Source of the DNA: Dasyornis broadbenti
Lineage: Eukaryota > Chordata > Aves > Passeriformes > Dasyornithidae
Direction of reading: 5' to 3'
Length of the DNA stretch: 64,000 nucleotides
NCBI GenBank assembly: GCA_013397935.1
Contig: VZRN01004715.1
Span: 574,964-638,963, forward strand
A program made the translations under genes and the position numbers. Of the stretch, positions 1 to 13,300 are shown piece after piece (positions within the stretch are counted from its first letter, which is position 1; every line of letters starts with the position of its first letter). The notes beneath the pieces are model-generated. The model was not told the DNA's origin, did no database searches, and saw only the letters and a program-made list of their open reading frames with translations.

Positions 1-1258
1 CTCTCTCAGATGTAGCACCACAGGATTGTTTGAACATTTCTTATATTTTAGCGACTTTCAGCTCATCCTTCTTTCTTTGATCCCATGGGTAGGAGTAGAC
101 ATAAGTGACTTAAAATTTCTCATACAGGTCCAGAACAGATAAATATGTAAAATAATAAAAAAAATCCCCTGTTAATAAAACCTAATTAATAAGAAAAAGG
201 TTAAGTATCATAAATAGTTACTGAACTCCACTTTTGAACATCATGAGTGATCACTTTCAAAGACAGTATTTACTCTACATAATGTTTTTTCTTCCCACTA
301 TTAACTTTTCTAAGTTAATGATGAAATAAAATTGTGGAGATTAGTCAAGTATGAATACTAACTTATTCATGAACTACCTCTGATATTTTGGTTCCTTTCA
401 ACATTTCTTTTTCCTAATTTTTTGTTTGTTTGTTTGTTTGTTTTGGGTTTCTCTTTGTTTTGTTTTGTTTTTTGTTGTTTGGGCTTTTGGTTTTTTGTTT
501 TTTTTTTTTTTAATACAGGATTAGATTTGGGTTCCCTCCGGCAGTGAAATTAATGCATTTGGCACCAGTTGTGTTAGCAGCAAACATGACATGGAAATTT
601 AAGATACAACTGAGAAGAACCTTTACATACTGAAGAAATACCTCAAATTTCCTAAGAAAGAAACAAAGAAAAATTATGCCACTACATAGATCCATCACAG
701 CCACTTCTAGACTTCGGAGTGTAATTCAGACCTCTCTATCTCAAAGGAAATGACAGAATAAATAAAAAATGTGTAGAGAGAAGACACATAAGGAAAACCA
801 AGGTTTCTATGTAAGAAATATCGAAACTGAATTTTTATAATAATAATAAAAAAGATATGATAGAGTTTTATATAGTTATAAGTGGCATAGACACTCCAAA
901 TATGGATTTACTGTTTATTGTGTCGTCCCAGTATGAGGACATGGGGAAATGCACAAAATTAAAGTCGAAAAGTTCCAAACAATCAGCCATTGCACAGGAA
1001 AAAAGAAGCTGTAGAATACCTTACTGCAGTTTTTTGTAGTAATCACTCCATGAATTTAGGAGGTGACTGGACAAATTTCTGAAAGAACAGTAATTCTATG
1101 ACTGCTCTGAACACTCACTGTAATTCTGGTCTTATCACCTTCATGGTGTCAGTTTGTCAGCTAAGTATTCTAAAATGTAACATGATGATAGACATTGAGA
1201 GCTGATAATGGTTTGGAAACCCAGCAGTTTAAAACCTTAGAAAAATATACATTACAAT
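1..1258. other. AT-rich non-coding stretch with T/G-rich tract
   Basis: No gene is visible. The only structured part is the T/G-rich tract listed separately. The short open frames here (about 60 codons on either strand) have no recognisable domain and are typical chance frames for DNA this AT-rich. Confidence 0.6.
413..512. repeat. T/G-rich low-complexity tract with (TTTG)n
   Basis: Five perfect TTTG units occupy 421-440, followed by TTTTG and TTG runs and a T run ending near 511. The complementary strand is an A/C-rich tract of the same style as 51517-51641. It could be the decayed tail of a retroposon, but no recognisable element body lies beside it. Confidence 0.8.
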
Positions 1259-1725
1259 TCATAGAATCATAGAATATACTCAGTTGGAAGGCACAAACAA
1301 GAACAACCCCAAGAATCACACCATCTGTCAGGCTGGTGCTCTGACCACTTCCCTGGGGAGCACGTTCCATAGCCAGACACCCTCTGGTTGAAGAACCTCT
1401 TTCTAATATCCGTCCTAAGCCTCTACTGACACAACTTCAGGTCATTCCCTCAGGTCCTGTCACTGGTCACCAGAGAGCAGAGATCAGTGCCTGCACCTCC
1501 TCTTCCCCTCACAAGGAAGTTCCAGACTGCAGTGAGGTCTCCCCTCAGTATCCTCCAGGCTGAACAGACCAAGTGACCTCAGTCATTCCTCATGTGGCTT
1601 CCCCTCAAGGCCCTGCACCATCTTTACAGCCGCACTTTGGACAATGTCTGAGATATCGTTGAGCCCAAAATTGCATGCAGGACTTGAAGTGAGGCCACAG
1701 CAGAGCAGAGTAGAGCGGGATTAAT
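1259..1725 (-). mobile_element. CR1 LINE 3' fragment, minus strand
   Basis: Read on the minus strand this is a 5'-truncated CR1 retrotransposon. The left edge has two overlapping copies of CATAGAAT, the reverse complement of the 3' octamer. This is followed by the reverse complement of the CR1 3' UTR and the C-terminal part of ORF2, with the characteristic stretches for 'ACCAGTGACAGGACC' and 'GACCTCACTGCAGTCTGG'. The right end at about 1725 is where similarity to the family stops, consistent with 5' truncation during target-primed reverse transcription. It carries many substitutions and small indels, so it is an old, inactive copy. Subfamily not assigned. Confidence 0.93.
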
Positions 1726-1971
1726 TCTTGAGTTAATTCTCTACTACTTGAATTATTACATGCCCTAATATCTTCCAAGAAGGGTCCAGCTTAATATTTC
1801 CCTTGAATTCTAACTACCAACATGCAAAACATCAACAAATGTCAAAATGGTTTAATGTTCTCTCAAGAACAATGTTGCAGTAAAGACATGCCTGGTGGGA
1901 TGCTGCTATATTTAATTAAAAACACTGAACAACCCACAGTAGAAACGAGTTTACCCATACAGACAGAATAT

Positions 1972-2014
1972 ATATACTGTGTCTAATACTAGACTTTAAT
2001 TAGACACAGTGTAT
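1972..2014. repeat. Inverted repeat (hairpin) with 12-bp perfect core stem
   Basis: The arm ACTGTGTCTAAT at 1976-1987 is the exact reverse complement of ATTAGACACAGT at 1999-2010, separated by 11 bases. The pairing extends outward to 16 pairs if one G:T wobble (1975/2011) is allowed. It lies outside any recognised repeat. It could be the remnant of a small palindromic element or a chance structure. Confidence 0.75.
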
Positions 2015-4439
2015 TTTATATACACTCTCAATTTTCAATTCTGTGAAAAATCAGTACAATCGTATTTAATCATTTTTGTACTTGATACTTACTGTAGTTT
2101 GATTCAAATATATTTCATAGAGTATCAAATGAAAGTTACTTTAAAATACACAGTGAGTAACAACCACAGAATCAACAAAGAAGGAAAAGGTAGGTGAGTA
2201 GTCAAATCTATAATTTTTATATTATTGCATGATTTACTAAAATAGAGAAAAATTACATCTAAAAGGACACACAATTACACATTTAATTGCTCGTTCTATT
2301 ATGGAGTCAGTAATTAAAATCTGCTGTTTTACTAACAAAAAATTAAAAGCAAACAGGACATCACTAGGATGGAACTCAGTAATCATTCCCGTAAAAGCTC
2401 TTATCCTTGCTGTTGAGAGAAACATTCTGAATATGTAACACAAAACATATGCAGCTTTAGAAAGGCCTATAGCTAGGATATTCAAATAATGATATTTCTA
2501 AAAATGCAAATAATTTTGACAGGTATCAATTTTTAATTTCAAAATTGTTATAGATGGTACATGCCAGACTTAAACTGAATTATACTTCCTCTCTGTTATT
2601 CACACTACAAAAAAAATGCTTATTATTTGTCAACAACATGAAAGGGAAAAGTTACTTGGCTTTTTTCATTTACTGTTTTACATGGCTGATGTTTTTTGAT
2701 TATCCTCCAAGATTATCCTCGTCTTGTGCTAAGTGCTAATAGAACCTCTATCATATGACTTTTATGCATGCTGATTGCATTTGGTTAATTCTGGGATCCT
2801 AGCAACAATCCACTTTGCAATGTACAATACCTTTTTTCAAAGTAAAGATCTTTAATTGTGGAAAAGAATATAGAAATGCATGTAATGATTGATTATAAAT
2901 CAGGTGTTTACTGAGTCAGATAATTTTTCTTCTTTTCAAGTTATCTGATAATAATTTTCTTCTGAACTTCTTTATTTATATTACCAAAGTGTGGGTTCAA
3001 CTCTGCAGGAGAGGTGAATATTTCAAACCAATATGTAAGCCATTTTTCAGTCTAAACTGTTAGAAACTTCTGATATTTAGGTAGTTGATACAGCACAGCT
3101 AGACGGCTCCCTAGTTGTTGGAGAATTTACACCAGCATCAAAATAGCAGATTGTATGGAAGTTAAAGCAATTAACTACAGTGATACATACATGGATTACA
3201 GTAGTTAGGCAACTAACCAGAGAACAAAACCTACATTTTGTCCTGAGGTGCATTTTTGACATGCATGTTGGGCATAAGCCGTAATAATGATGAAAAAAAT
3301 GTGTTTCCTTCTTTAAAAAGTTAGGGAAATATTGCTTTGCTGTGACTGAATTTTTAGTAGATACTTTTTATATTTTCTATGCATGACATGCATGAGTAAT
3401 GGAATGCTTTCGATGCTTAGATTTCAGTTTTCCATTTAATTACACATTATTGTCAAGCTGATTTCAGAAATCGTTAGATCAATCTTCTACCAATGTGACA
3501 AGACTACAAATATCAGAGAAGATAACATTGTATTTACTGCTTCCACATGTGTCAGCTCAGCTTTTGGAATGCAGGTTTTTTCACTTCTGTGCTACTTGAC
3601 ATATTAGAGGTTTTTCTAATGTTGTGTCTGGAGATATGCACTTTCATAGCACTCTGTGCTCTTCAAAATGGATTTGGTAAGACACTAATTTGAAATGGCG
3701 GACTGTAAATTAAGAGACAAAGGTCACAATGGCAGCAAATGAAGAGAAAGTAGGATCAAAGAAAACACAGTCCTCTGTTCAAGGTATGAGTATGAGATAG
3801 GTATCATTTATTCGCTAGAAAAAAATCATACCCTAAAAAAAGACTTGAATGCATGTCTTCTGCATTACTAAAAAAGGCATTTTTGTATGTTTTGTTAAAC
3901 CTCAATGAAATTATTTACCTAACGTACCTGTTTACATGCTAATGAATACATACTCATTTTTATATATGTCTACGTACATAAAGTCATGTAAGTCACATCC
4001 CTAACCCATAAGAGGAGCTAACAAGATTGATCAAGAATGTAGAAAATTTGAGATAATGAATTTGAGATAATATCCTTTATTAGAATCTGGCAGATGAATG
4101 CAGGTACTTCAAACAGTGCAGAAAAAGCTCAGATGAGAGAAAGAGGAGTAAAAGGAGGTAAGGTCTGGAAAAATAAAAGACCTCAGTAAGAATATAAACA
4201 TAACATTTCCTTCAGATCGATCAAGGGGAGAGGGAGGCACATATGTTGATTTCAATTTAGAAAAATCTGTGTGTTTCTCAGATCTGAGAAATTAATAATG
4301 AATAAGAAATAAAGTATGTATTAGATCATACAAGCTACCAAGTATTCAAGGAGCCCAGAAAGCCCACCTAAAATATCCCTAGAATGAAAGTTAAGACAAA
4401 GTGATTATGTGAAGGGCAAACTAGGAAATACTAACTGGA

Positions 4440-4581
4440 AACACTTTCTTGTAGCAAAAACACTTTCCTGTAGGGTAAGTATTTACATTCAGAAGAAAAT
4501 CCAAAAGGCATATATGACAGCCACCATCATTCCTCTAGATTTTTTCAGAGACCAAAGCTTTCATCATTCCTCTAAATTTTT
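4440..4581. repeat. Two adjacent short direct duplications
   Basis: AACACTTTC-T/C-TGTAG occurs at 4440-4454 and 4459-4473, a 19-base period with one difference. CATCATTCCTCTA-G/A-ATTTTT occurs at 4525-4544 and 4562-4581, a 37-base offset with one difference. They look like independent replication-slippage or small tandem duplication events. Confidence 0.7.
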
Positions 4582-5787
4582 ATAGGAATAAAAACATAAA
4601 ATTGAGTTCTCAGAGGAGAATTGTTGCTCACCTCTCTTTCACACTACAAAATAAAACTCCTTTCAAAAAGTAAACATTCAGTAAGTTTTACAGACTTGGT
4701 TGTATAGTTTGGAGACTGTTATTGTTAGAAACTTCCCTGTATTATTTTTTATATTCAACATTGCTGCAAAATAACTTACTAGACAGTTATTGAATCAATA
4801 ATTCATGATACCACAGTCTTACACTGACCTGAGCATGGGTCCTGACCTATCTAGATCAATTCACTGTGGGGGGCCATTGCAAACATTTCTTGAACAGGAA
4901 AAATAAGAGGCTTGTTAGGAAAGGGAACATATGTGTTCCAGAAGAACTTCCATGTATTCTTTTCAAAATTTGTATTCATAAGTAGGAAAAGAGATTGAAG
5001 ATGGCAGGGACGGACTCCAGAAGAAAGAAACAACCAAAAGAAAAAGATTATTTTGTTTATTTTTTCATCATGGATGTTGCAGACAGTTCCGGGGGGAAAA
5101 ATTAATTGTCAGTCATCTAGAAATAAAGTACCTACTCCTCCAAAACACACTGCAAATCTTTTCTGTACAGTGGGAACACCTCTGATTAAAGATGGGATAT
5201 TTTAATATGGTAGACATAATTGTCTTCAAACTGCAATTAATTTGTCCAATATAAGCCGTAATTCTCAATCTAATACATTTAGGGTTTTTTTTTTCTTAAA
5301 AAAGGATAAAAAAGAGAAAAACAACCTTTAAGTAAATTCAAAGTAAATTTTGAAAAATTTAGTGAAATTTTTGAAAATTTTGAAAAGTTTGTGAGAGGCC
5401 CAGTCAGGTTAACACTCAAAGCAAGTATGGTTGATCAGAGTGAAGGACTCTGTAGGACTCTTAAGGTTCATAGCTATTCAAACTTTGACACACAATATGG
5501 AATAATTAATTTTTATTGCTTATAAAACATAGGTCAGTGAAACCAGAGATAAAAAATCAATGTTTCTCAAGCTTGGGCATGAGCTGAGGACCTTGAGAAA
5601 CCTATAGCTGGAGACTGTTTGAAGATAGTTCCAATTATTTAGAAATCTTAGGGTCTTAAACTGAAGAAAAGTGCACATAGTTTCTAAAGAAAAGAAAAGA
5701 ATGATAGTGTTCATGAACTTAGGTTCTCACACAAAACCTCACAATATTTTGAATGTTGTTTAGTTAGACACCCATTTTTGTCATATG

Positions 5788-6060
5788 TTGGGCAACAGAA
5801 CAAGCAAAAATTATTTTGTTAAGTTGCACCAGCGGAAGTTTAGGCTAGACATTAGGAAAAAATTCTTTACAGAAGGAGTGGTTAAGTGTTGGAATGGGCT
5901 GCCCAGGGAAGCGGTGGAGCCACCATCCCTGGAGGTGTTTAAAAACAGAATGGATGTGGCCCTTAGTGCCATGGTTTAGTTGGTAAGCTGGTGTTAGGTC
6001 ATAGTTCGGACTTGATTTTCAAGGTCTTTTCCAGCCTAGTTGCTTCTGTGATTCTGTGAA
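5788..6060 (+). mobile_element. CR1 LINE 3' end, plus strand
   Basis: This fragment carries the C-terminus of CR1 ORF2 followed by the 3' UTR. One frame (about 5824-5976) stays open and reads FRLDIRKKFFTEG, then CWNGLPREAV and PSLEVFKNRMDVAL, which is the usual end of the CR1 reverse transcriptase ORF, with a stop at 5977. The 3' UTR ends in two TTCTGTGA-like octamers (6044-6059), a variant of the family's tail. The upstream part of the element is missing (5' truncation). The intact short frame suggests modest age, but the piece cannot encode an active protein. Confidence 0.93.
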
Positions 6061-9000
6061 ATAAAAACACAACAAAAACAGCGGTGAACCATAAGTTGAC
6101 ATTACAAATTTGTATAGTTAATTTTCATATCCATGTATTGTTTATTGAAACTATTCTAGAATGAGGCATTTCAAAGTCTAATGGAAAAGGAACCTGATTT
6201 AATGCCAAGCTTTCAGTACTATTTCCCCTAAAGTTGCAGTCTGATTCAGCTGACTGCCTGAATGAACATATTCCTTATTCCCTCTCAGCAAGTGACCTGT
6301 GACTAATAGCAAAGTTATTAGCCACAGAGCCTTCTTGATGTAGAGTGCTATGTGTTCTACTTTTCTAGCCTAAATATTTGTACTTTTTCTCCACTGCAGT
6401 ACTGCATTTGTCAAGCAGAACAAATCTAGAGTAGTGAGATATTTAGTGACTTTTTTCACAAGCTTGAAACTGGGAAGGTGAACATCTTTCAGCCTGTCAT
6501 ACAACAAAAACACCCCAGAATCAAAGCAGTTTATCCTACTTGAAAAGCATGCCAAAACACCTAAGGTTATAAAACTCTGAGGCAGTAGGTGAATGTGAGC
6601 AGCAGAAATACCTCAATAACTCAGTGTTTGAGAGTTAAGCACTGTAGATGTTTTAAAATAAATGCCATTTTGAAATCAATGGCTCATGACATTTCACCAT
6701 TCTAATGGTGATTTTCAAATGTCCTTTGTTCTAGAGTGATATTTCCGTTTCTATAAATTGATGCATTTACACACATTTAAATGATAACTGTCTATTGTTT
6801 TGCTGTCCCAGAAAATGAGCCGCTTTCAGCCCATCATACAGTTTACTACTATATTATCACAATTTGATAAGCAATGCAAGATACCTAAGCCACTTCTGCT
6901 AGTAAGTGTGTTATTACCTGGTTTTCAGAACAGACTAGAAGGTCTTACATAAAGTTTTTCTGATGTTCCTAAACTTACAATTGGGCTAATTTCTGTTGCT
7001 TTTCTCGAATGCAATATTGAGTGTTCTAAACGTGAACAGAAAACCGCAATTTCATTACAAAGCGATTAACCAACTGAGAACATATTTTAGGTTCTGTAAG
7101 CAGAAAATAAATACTATCTAGCATTGTAATACAAATTAAACAAGTCATAGTGACATTTTTTTCTCATGTGAAATCAAAATAACATATTATTATCCAAATC
7201 AAGAAAAACCTTCCATTTTTTTGAACCTGAGTGTATTTCAGTATTTAATGAAAATTGTACCTAACTTCATTCCTGTTGACATATAATGTGTATACACTGG
7301 CTTTCCTTCTTGTCATTTGCATGCACAATTATCCAAATTTCATGCAAAATCACAGTTTATACAAGTATAAAACAGACATGTTTTTTCATATCCAATATTT
7401 GTATATTAAAAGGTTGTTAATAACAATTTTTATTCCTTTTTAACATACAATCTTGTGGAATATGGTTTCTCTACAATACTTTTTAAAATAAGTATTTGTA
7501 TTTTAAGCTACGCTAATAGACCATGAAGAAGACTTGAAGTTTTTATTAATTTCATTGTACTACAGTATTCACAATGACCTATACATTCAGCATCAAACTA
7601 GGAATCCAGATTAGTTGTGTTATTTGTTATCTTCATTTTCAGGCAAAAGGGGCAAAAACTGTGCATGTACTTAATCAAATAATACTTAAATATCTTCTCT
7701 AGCAATTATTTTTGAAGTGAATTGTTATTGAGATAATTAATTCTCCCTTCTCAAAGAAAAACACAATTAGATTCTAAGGTTGTGAAATGTTTTCTTTCAT
7801 CAAACTAATATTCCAGGCAATAAAAGAGAAATCTGTCAGGCAACACCAAGAGTTAAGATGGAACTTGGAAGTTCTTTCTTATATACGAACCTAATTTCTG
7901 TTATTTTATTTACAAAGCATCTGATGTATTTTTCTTTCAGTCATGCATAAGCCAGATATGCCAGCAAAGTAATTGATTTTGTTGAGCTTAAAAGAGAGAA
8001 ATCCCAGTGTTCAAAATCTAAACATAGAGAGTTATCACAGAAAGTTTTTTTGCTGAAGAAACAAATCTTGATTGTTAGAAGTACTTCTGGAATCAACCTC
8101 AAGATGCATACAGTGGTGAAAGCATCTGTAAGAACTTGAGTGCCCTTGCAAAAGTCATAGTATCTGGTTCAAATAAGATTAATCCAGAGGAAAATAGTGA
8201 TGATATATAAAGTATATTAAAGCTCTAAACAAAGATCTTCCTTTACATAACAAGATCTCCAGATAGTCTTAAGGTGATTCAGTTACAAATGCCAACAAAA
8301 TAAAATGAAAAATCTTCCAAAGAAGACCTGCTTCAAAGTCTTCTTTTCCTTAACAAATCCAGAGGATTTTGAACCCAACATTATTACAATGATCTGTATC
8401 AGTGGAGTTTTATGAAATTATGCTATTTAACAATATATCTTGGTAGATATTACTATACTTATGTATTTTTATTGTAATACACAAGTCTCTGTCATCTTCA
8501 CAAATCTTCACGGTCTAAATGTCTTATCAGACCTTTCAAATTCTTTTCCTTGGAAGAAAAAAAGAATCAGAAAGAGCTTTACTGTATATGACACCTGCAT
8601 ATTTTGGGTAAGATGTGTGAGAACTTCCCTGCTGCCGTATGGAAATTTCCCTTTACTCAACATAAAATATATGTGTTCGGGGGCATGATTTCAGAGGATA
8701 TTGGATAAAACAGTGCTCTTTCGCTGAGATTGGCTTAATATCCCTTTACTAATACCTGCTTATATAATTTACATTTAGAAAGAATTAATCATTTCTCAGA
8801 AGTCTTTGCTACCCACTTCAGCTCATTGAAACATAAATCTCTCCAATCTCTACCTTCTTATCACTTAGTCAGGTAAAACAACAAGAATTCTGAGTGAGAA
8901 TATTTCAGGAACTGACTCAATAACTGAAAACTAAACCAGGAAAAAGTAGTTCACCCTTGCTATTTTTATATCCCATCCTCTGTATTTTAAAAAAAGCAGC

Positions 9001-9480
9001 AAAGAATATGTAAATATTTAAATTTTAGAAGCAATTTCAATGTGTTCTTAATGTTTCTATGATTTTTAAAAATGTGATATTTCATATTTGCTGTTCTCTG
9101 AGAATTTAGTCAAGAGCACATTTATAAGAAACATAGTAGTCATTAATCTAGATCTATGTAACTGCAAAAATTAATCTATTTGTGTATTTGCATGTCACTG
9201 CTGTCACCTTGCAAATGTCTGAATCATTGATGCAGGCCTTTAAACTGACAAATGATAAAAATGAGGCAGAAAGTGCAAATCAAATTTAGAACAGGCACAA
9301 AATACATGTAGAAATGTTTCTCTTTCAAGCCCTACTGGAATCAAAGGATTTTACATTCATGAAATTTGTATCAAGCAAGTTTTACAAAAAACTATTCTCC
9401 TGTAGAATTCACAAAACTCTTTGGAATTAGCATCCAAAATACAGTCTGTAAGACACTAAAAAGAGAAAAGACTTTGAAGA
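6061..9480. other. Unique AT-rich non-coding stretch
   Basis: I see no gene, repeat family or low-complexity tract worth listing. Open frames are short and lack domains; the longest, about 82 codons on the plus strand near 8440-8688, has no recognisable relationship. Confidence 0.55.
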
Positions 9481-10310
9481 GTTTTGAGTGTAGAAATTTC
9501 TCCCCTGTAAAGAGGCTCAGCCAGTTTCTAGGCAACGTAGCTCTTCTAAATCCCTTTCATGCTCTTTATAGTATCCCATCCAGTGACCCTGCTAGAAGAG
9601 ACTGGTTAGAGCAGCCACAGGCTGCACAATCATTTCTGCCTGCCAGGCTTCTTTGTTATTCAATGTTCTTGCAGGATGTCTGCAGTATAACCTAACAAGC
9701 CCCCATAGGAGACAATATCTTAGTTGATTCCCCTGGCAGCCAATCACTTTGCTACGACTAAAGAAAGAGACTTACTGGAAACGGCTGCCTCTCTTCTCTC
9801 ACACCGCTGCATGCGTCTGTGTGCACACACACAAACCCTGACAGAGACCGGGCCCCCTGGTCTTCTCTTTGAACCTCTTCCCTCAGTGTCTAATTCTGGT
9901 TTGCTGTCATTACTAGGGGATTCAGCTGATAGCACTGTCTGGCTTTAGCTGTAGGTAGGATGTCTAATCTACAAAGATAAAGAAAGAAATTGTACTTTAA
10001 TTCATATCTTATTGCAGTTCACCAGGCCTGCTGACACCTGTGAAATTGCTTTGGTCACTATAATGGCTCTTCAGAAATTGTGTTATTTTGTAAACACAAT
10101 CTGTTGCACAACAGAAAATTTGATTTATGGCTTGCTTCAAACCTACCTAATGGCCTTGCTAGTATATTGTACACCCTTGACAAGCAATTATATGTTTATG
10201 AAGACACTTGTTGCTTATAATTATAATCCTGCTAATTTCCTCATTCCCAAAAGCAACATTAGTGTTTGCTAATGAACTGCAGATTAATTCACTTTGAATT
10301 AGTGTCTACC
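9481..10310. promoter_or_regulatory. Candidate regulatory segment (GC-elevated, motif-rich)
   Basis: The segment is visibly richer in G+C and CpG than its flanks in its left half (9510-9950). It has an RFX X-box-like word GTTTCTAGGCAAC at 9524-9536, a CCAATCA box at 9740-9746, a C/EBP-like palindrome CTGTTGCACAACAG at 10101-10114, and a homeodomain-type inverted pair ATTAATTCA / TGAATTAGT at 10283-10303. It matches no repeat I know. Two plus-strand frames of 109 and 74 codons cross it but have no domain. A conserved enhancer or a non-coding first exon would look like this. The assignment is inference from composition and motifs only. Confidence 0.22.
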
Positions 10311-13300
10311 CCCAGTCTGCCCCCCGCACATACTAGATGGCACTAATTTTGCTTTGGGGATCCTAAAAGGATTTGTTGTTTGAGAGTAGATGCAAATGTC
10401 TGTTGTATTACTTAAGACTTTGGTTTACATTAATTTGAAATCATTTATTCAGCAATGTTCTGAATTTGAGCTGAGAGATAACACGTTATGAAAAAAATAT
10501 ATACCAATTATACAGATCAATACAAATAAATTGAACAAATAATACAGTAAGAGTAGCTCAAAGTGTTGTAGTTTTCTCTGGGGCACCTAATGATATGAAG
10601 CTGGCTAACTGAAACAAGCTTGAGGGTCTGAGTTCAGTCCATAATGATTTAATGGCCACAGCATTCAAGTACCAAACAAAATGTAACACATTTTCTCACA
10701 TAAGACTGATTGTATACTCGCTGATTTCATTCTCCTCTGCAATAAGTGATCCTCCTTTTGCTTTGTTCTTAAACCTCCTGCATTTCTTTTTCGTCTAAGT
10801 CTGTGTGTAATATCTAACCTAACTGTAAATGACCAAGATTCACTACCTAAGTTATACAAACAACTCTCAGAATTCATGATTTAAACAACAGATTATTGCT
10901 TCCAAACTTTGTATCAGCTGCCAACCTCACACTATAATCCTTGATTCATGCTGCATGAAACCTTTCATTCTCTGCCAGCAGCTGCTTGCTAAGCTATTCC
11001 TGCTCTCCCTTTCTTTCCTTGGCAGATGATGTGTTAAAAAAAGTACTAACTGGAATACGAGCTAACTGCAGGTGTACCAAATGGGGCAAGCAGAGACTCA
11101 GAGGTCTGAGACAGGATGAAGTTCTTCATCCTCTGTGGTGTTACTTTTAAATAACATAATGAAGGCAATGGACATACAGCTTCGATTAAAGCACTATGTT
11201 GACGCCCTCTGCTCCCATTTGATACTGGTTGGTTTTTAAATCAGACTTTTTTTAACTGTTTAGTTTCATTAATCAATGAAAGCTGGAGTAAACATATTTT
11301 TAAAATATGCAAATACATAAATTGTGAGCTTATTGTAACCCTGAGAGAATTCACATATATTCTATTAAATGAAAATAATTAAACAGAAACATTTGCCTTA
11401 GTGATTCCTAATTCTGATTCTTCCACGGTAAACTTAAAATTCAAGTCATAGCATGATTGGGACTTTTTCTTGAGTAATTACTAGGCTAGGATTTCAAGAA
11501 TTTGGCCCATAAAGGACAGATTTTCAAAACAATTCTGCTTTCACTTATGAGCCAAATGAATAAGCCAGAATTTCAAGTGCTCGCTATGCAGTGGAATGAT
11601 AAGTACTGAGTTCTCCTGAAAAAATGAAGCTGCTGTACAGGGACTCCAAAAAGTGTATTGAGAATAAGGGGGCAGAAGATTGTTTATTAGTGTCTTTGTT
11701 ATAAATCGGGTATCAGGTGTTAGTTTTGATGGTTTAGTTATTTGTACATCAGGAAATTGAATTATTTGATGATATTCACATTAGCCAAGAGAAAAAAATA
11801 AAGAAAAAGTAGTTCTTACTATTCATATATTTTAAAGCTCAAGCACATGATGGCCATACCTTTTCTTTTAGATTGTTTTTAACCTTAAATTACTCCATTT
11901 TTTGAATTTGAAGTTTGTTTGGAATATCATAAAATTTAATTAATTGTTGTCTCAAATACTTTTGTTGCATTTTTGAGCTCTACCTCTGAAATGATCCAGA
12001 CAGTACTTGTTAATACATTTTAATGGGAAACAAAATAATTTATTATATGCCGGTCTGCAGTTTCATCTATCCTGACAGATTTAGATTCTTTGGACCTAAG
12101 TTTTTTACTTGAAATTATTTCTTATGTAGAAATCAAAGATTATTACAGGTGCAAGGTATATTGACACATGTTTAGGTTTAAACAAAAATAGCTGAACAGT
12201 GCTACTCATTGACAGCCACATATATTGTGAAAAAATATCTATTAACATCATCAAACATTCAAAACCTTCTGGGAAGTTATCATTCTTGTGAATATTTTAA
12301 ACTTTTTTGAAATTCACGTAAACTATTAAAAAGAATTTGTCAATTAAATTGAACCTTAAATAAGTCAAGGTCCAAAACAATTGGAAAACATAATTTAACC
12401 TATGGCTAAAGTCAGAAGAAAAATCTGAATTAACTTTTTTATCTACTTTGGAGACATACCAAAACCTACAAATCTGTATCTCTGGTATCAGCCCTTTGGT
12501 ATAGTTCCATAACTGAACTACTGAGGAGCAAGATGTATATTTTTACTTTCTGAAAACTTGTAGAAAAAATAATTTTTGATGTTTTCCATGATGATGTGTG
12601 TTAGGGAATATCAAAGTGATGGAAAAAATAGGTCCTAAACTAATCACACAAATTCTTATAAATATCTGGAGTACATAGTCACTGTGGCAGTGGTTGGTTC
12701 TGTTGTTTTGATGTTGTTGGGATTTTAAAAAATTTTATTTTTTTTCCTTTTTAAAATGAAATTAGGGGGAAATTAAAATAAACAAAAATTAGGATCTTTG
12801 TAGGAGACTTATCTTTCTCTGTAGCCACTGATAAAAATGCTACTGCGTCTTGGAAAAAAGTGTGAGGCATCTTGTCTGTAAGCTGAGTTATCTGTCTTTG
12901 CAGCATATGCTTCTGTCAGGGTTGCTTTATCCTCAGTGAGTTTCTTTCAAGTGGTTTTGCCTGAATTGAGTATAACCACCCTCACCATGCAGGAAGTGAA
13001 GATTTTACTATGTGCCTGAAATTTGAAAGAGGGGAGTCATCACCCTTCACAGGTTTTCATAGCATCGTTGCTCAGTGGCAAGAGCATGGAACGAGTTAAA
13101 GGAACAGCATTAAGTGTTACAGATTTTCTGGATTTGCATACAAGAAAACAAAGGAAAAAATTTCAAGTTACTGCCAGTTATTTGAAGGGGAAAGTTCAGG
13201 AAGAACTCTGATGAATAAAATAGTAAATTCATAAAATTCTCTCAGTCTTCAGAGGATGCTGTAATCCTAATTTCACAAAATTCTGAAATTTCAATAGAAA

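Larger units (their letters stand above)
1726..5787. other. Unique AT-rich non-coding stretch
   Basis: No gene or recognisable transposon. It contains a near-perfect hairpin (1972-2014) and two small local duplications (4440-4473 and 4525-4581), listed separately. A run of short related words built on GAAAATTTT lies at about 5325-5395. Open frames of 60-82 codons show no family resemblance. Confidence 0.55.
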
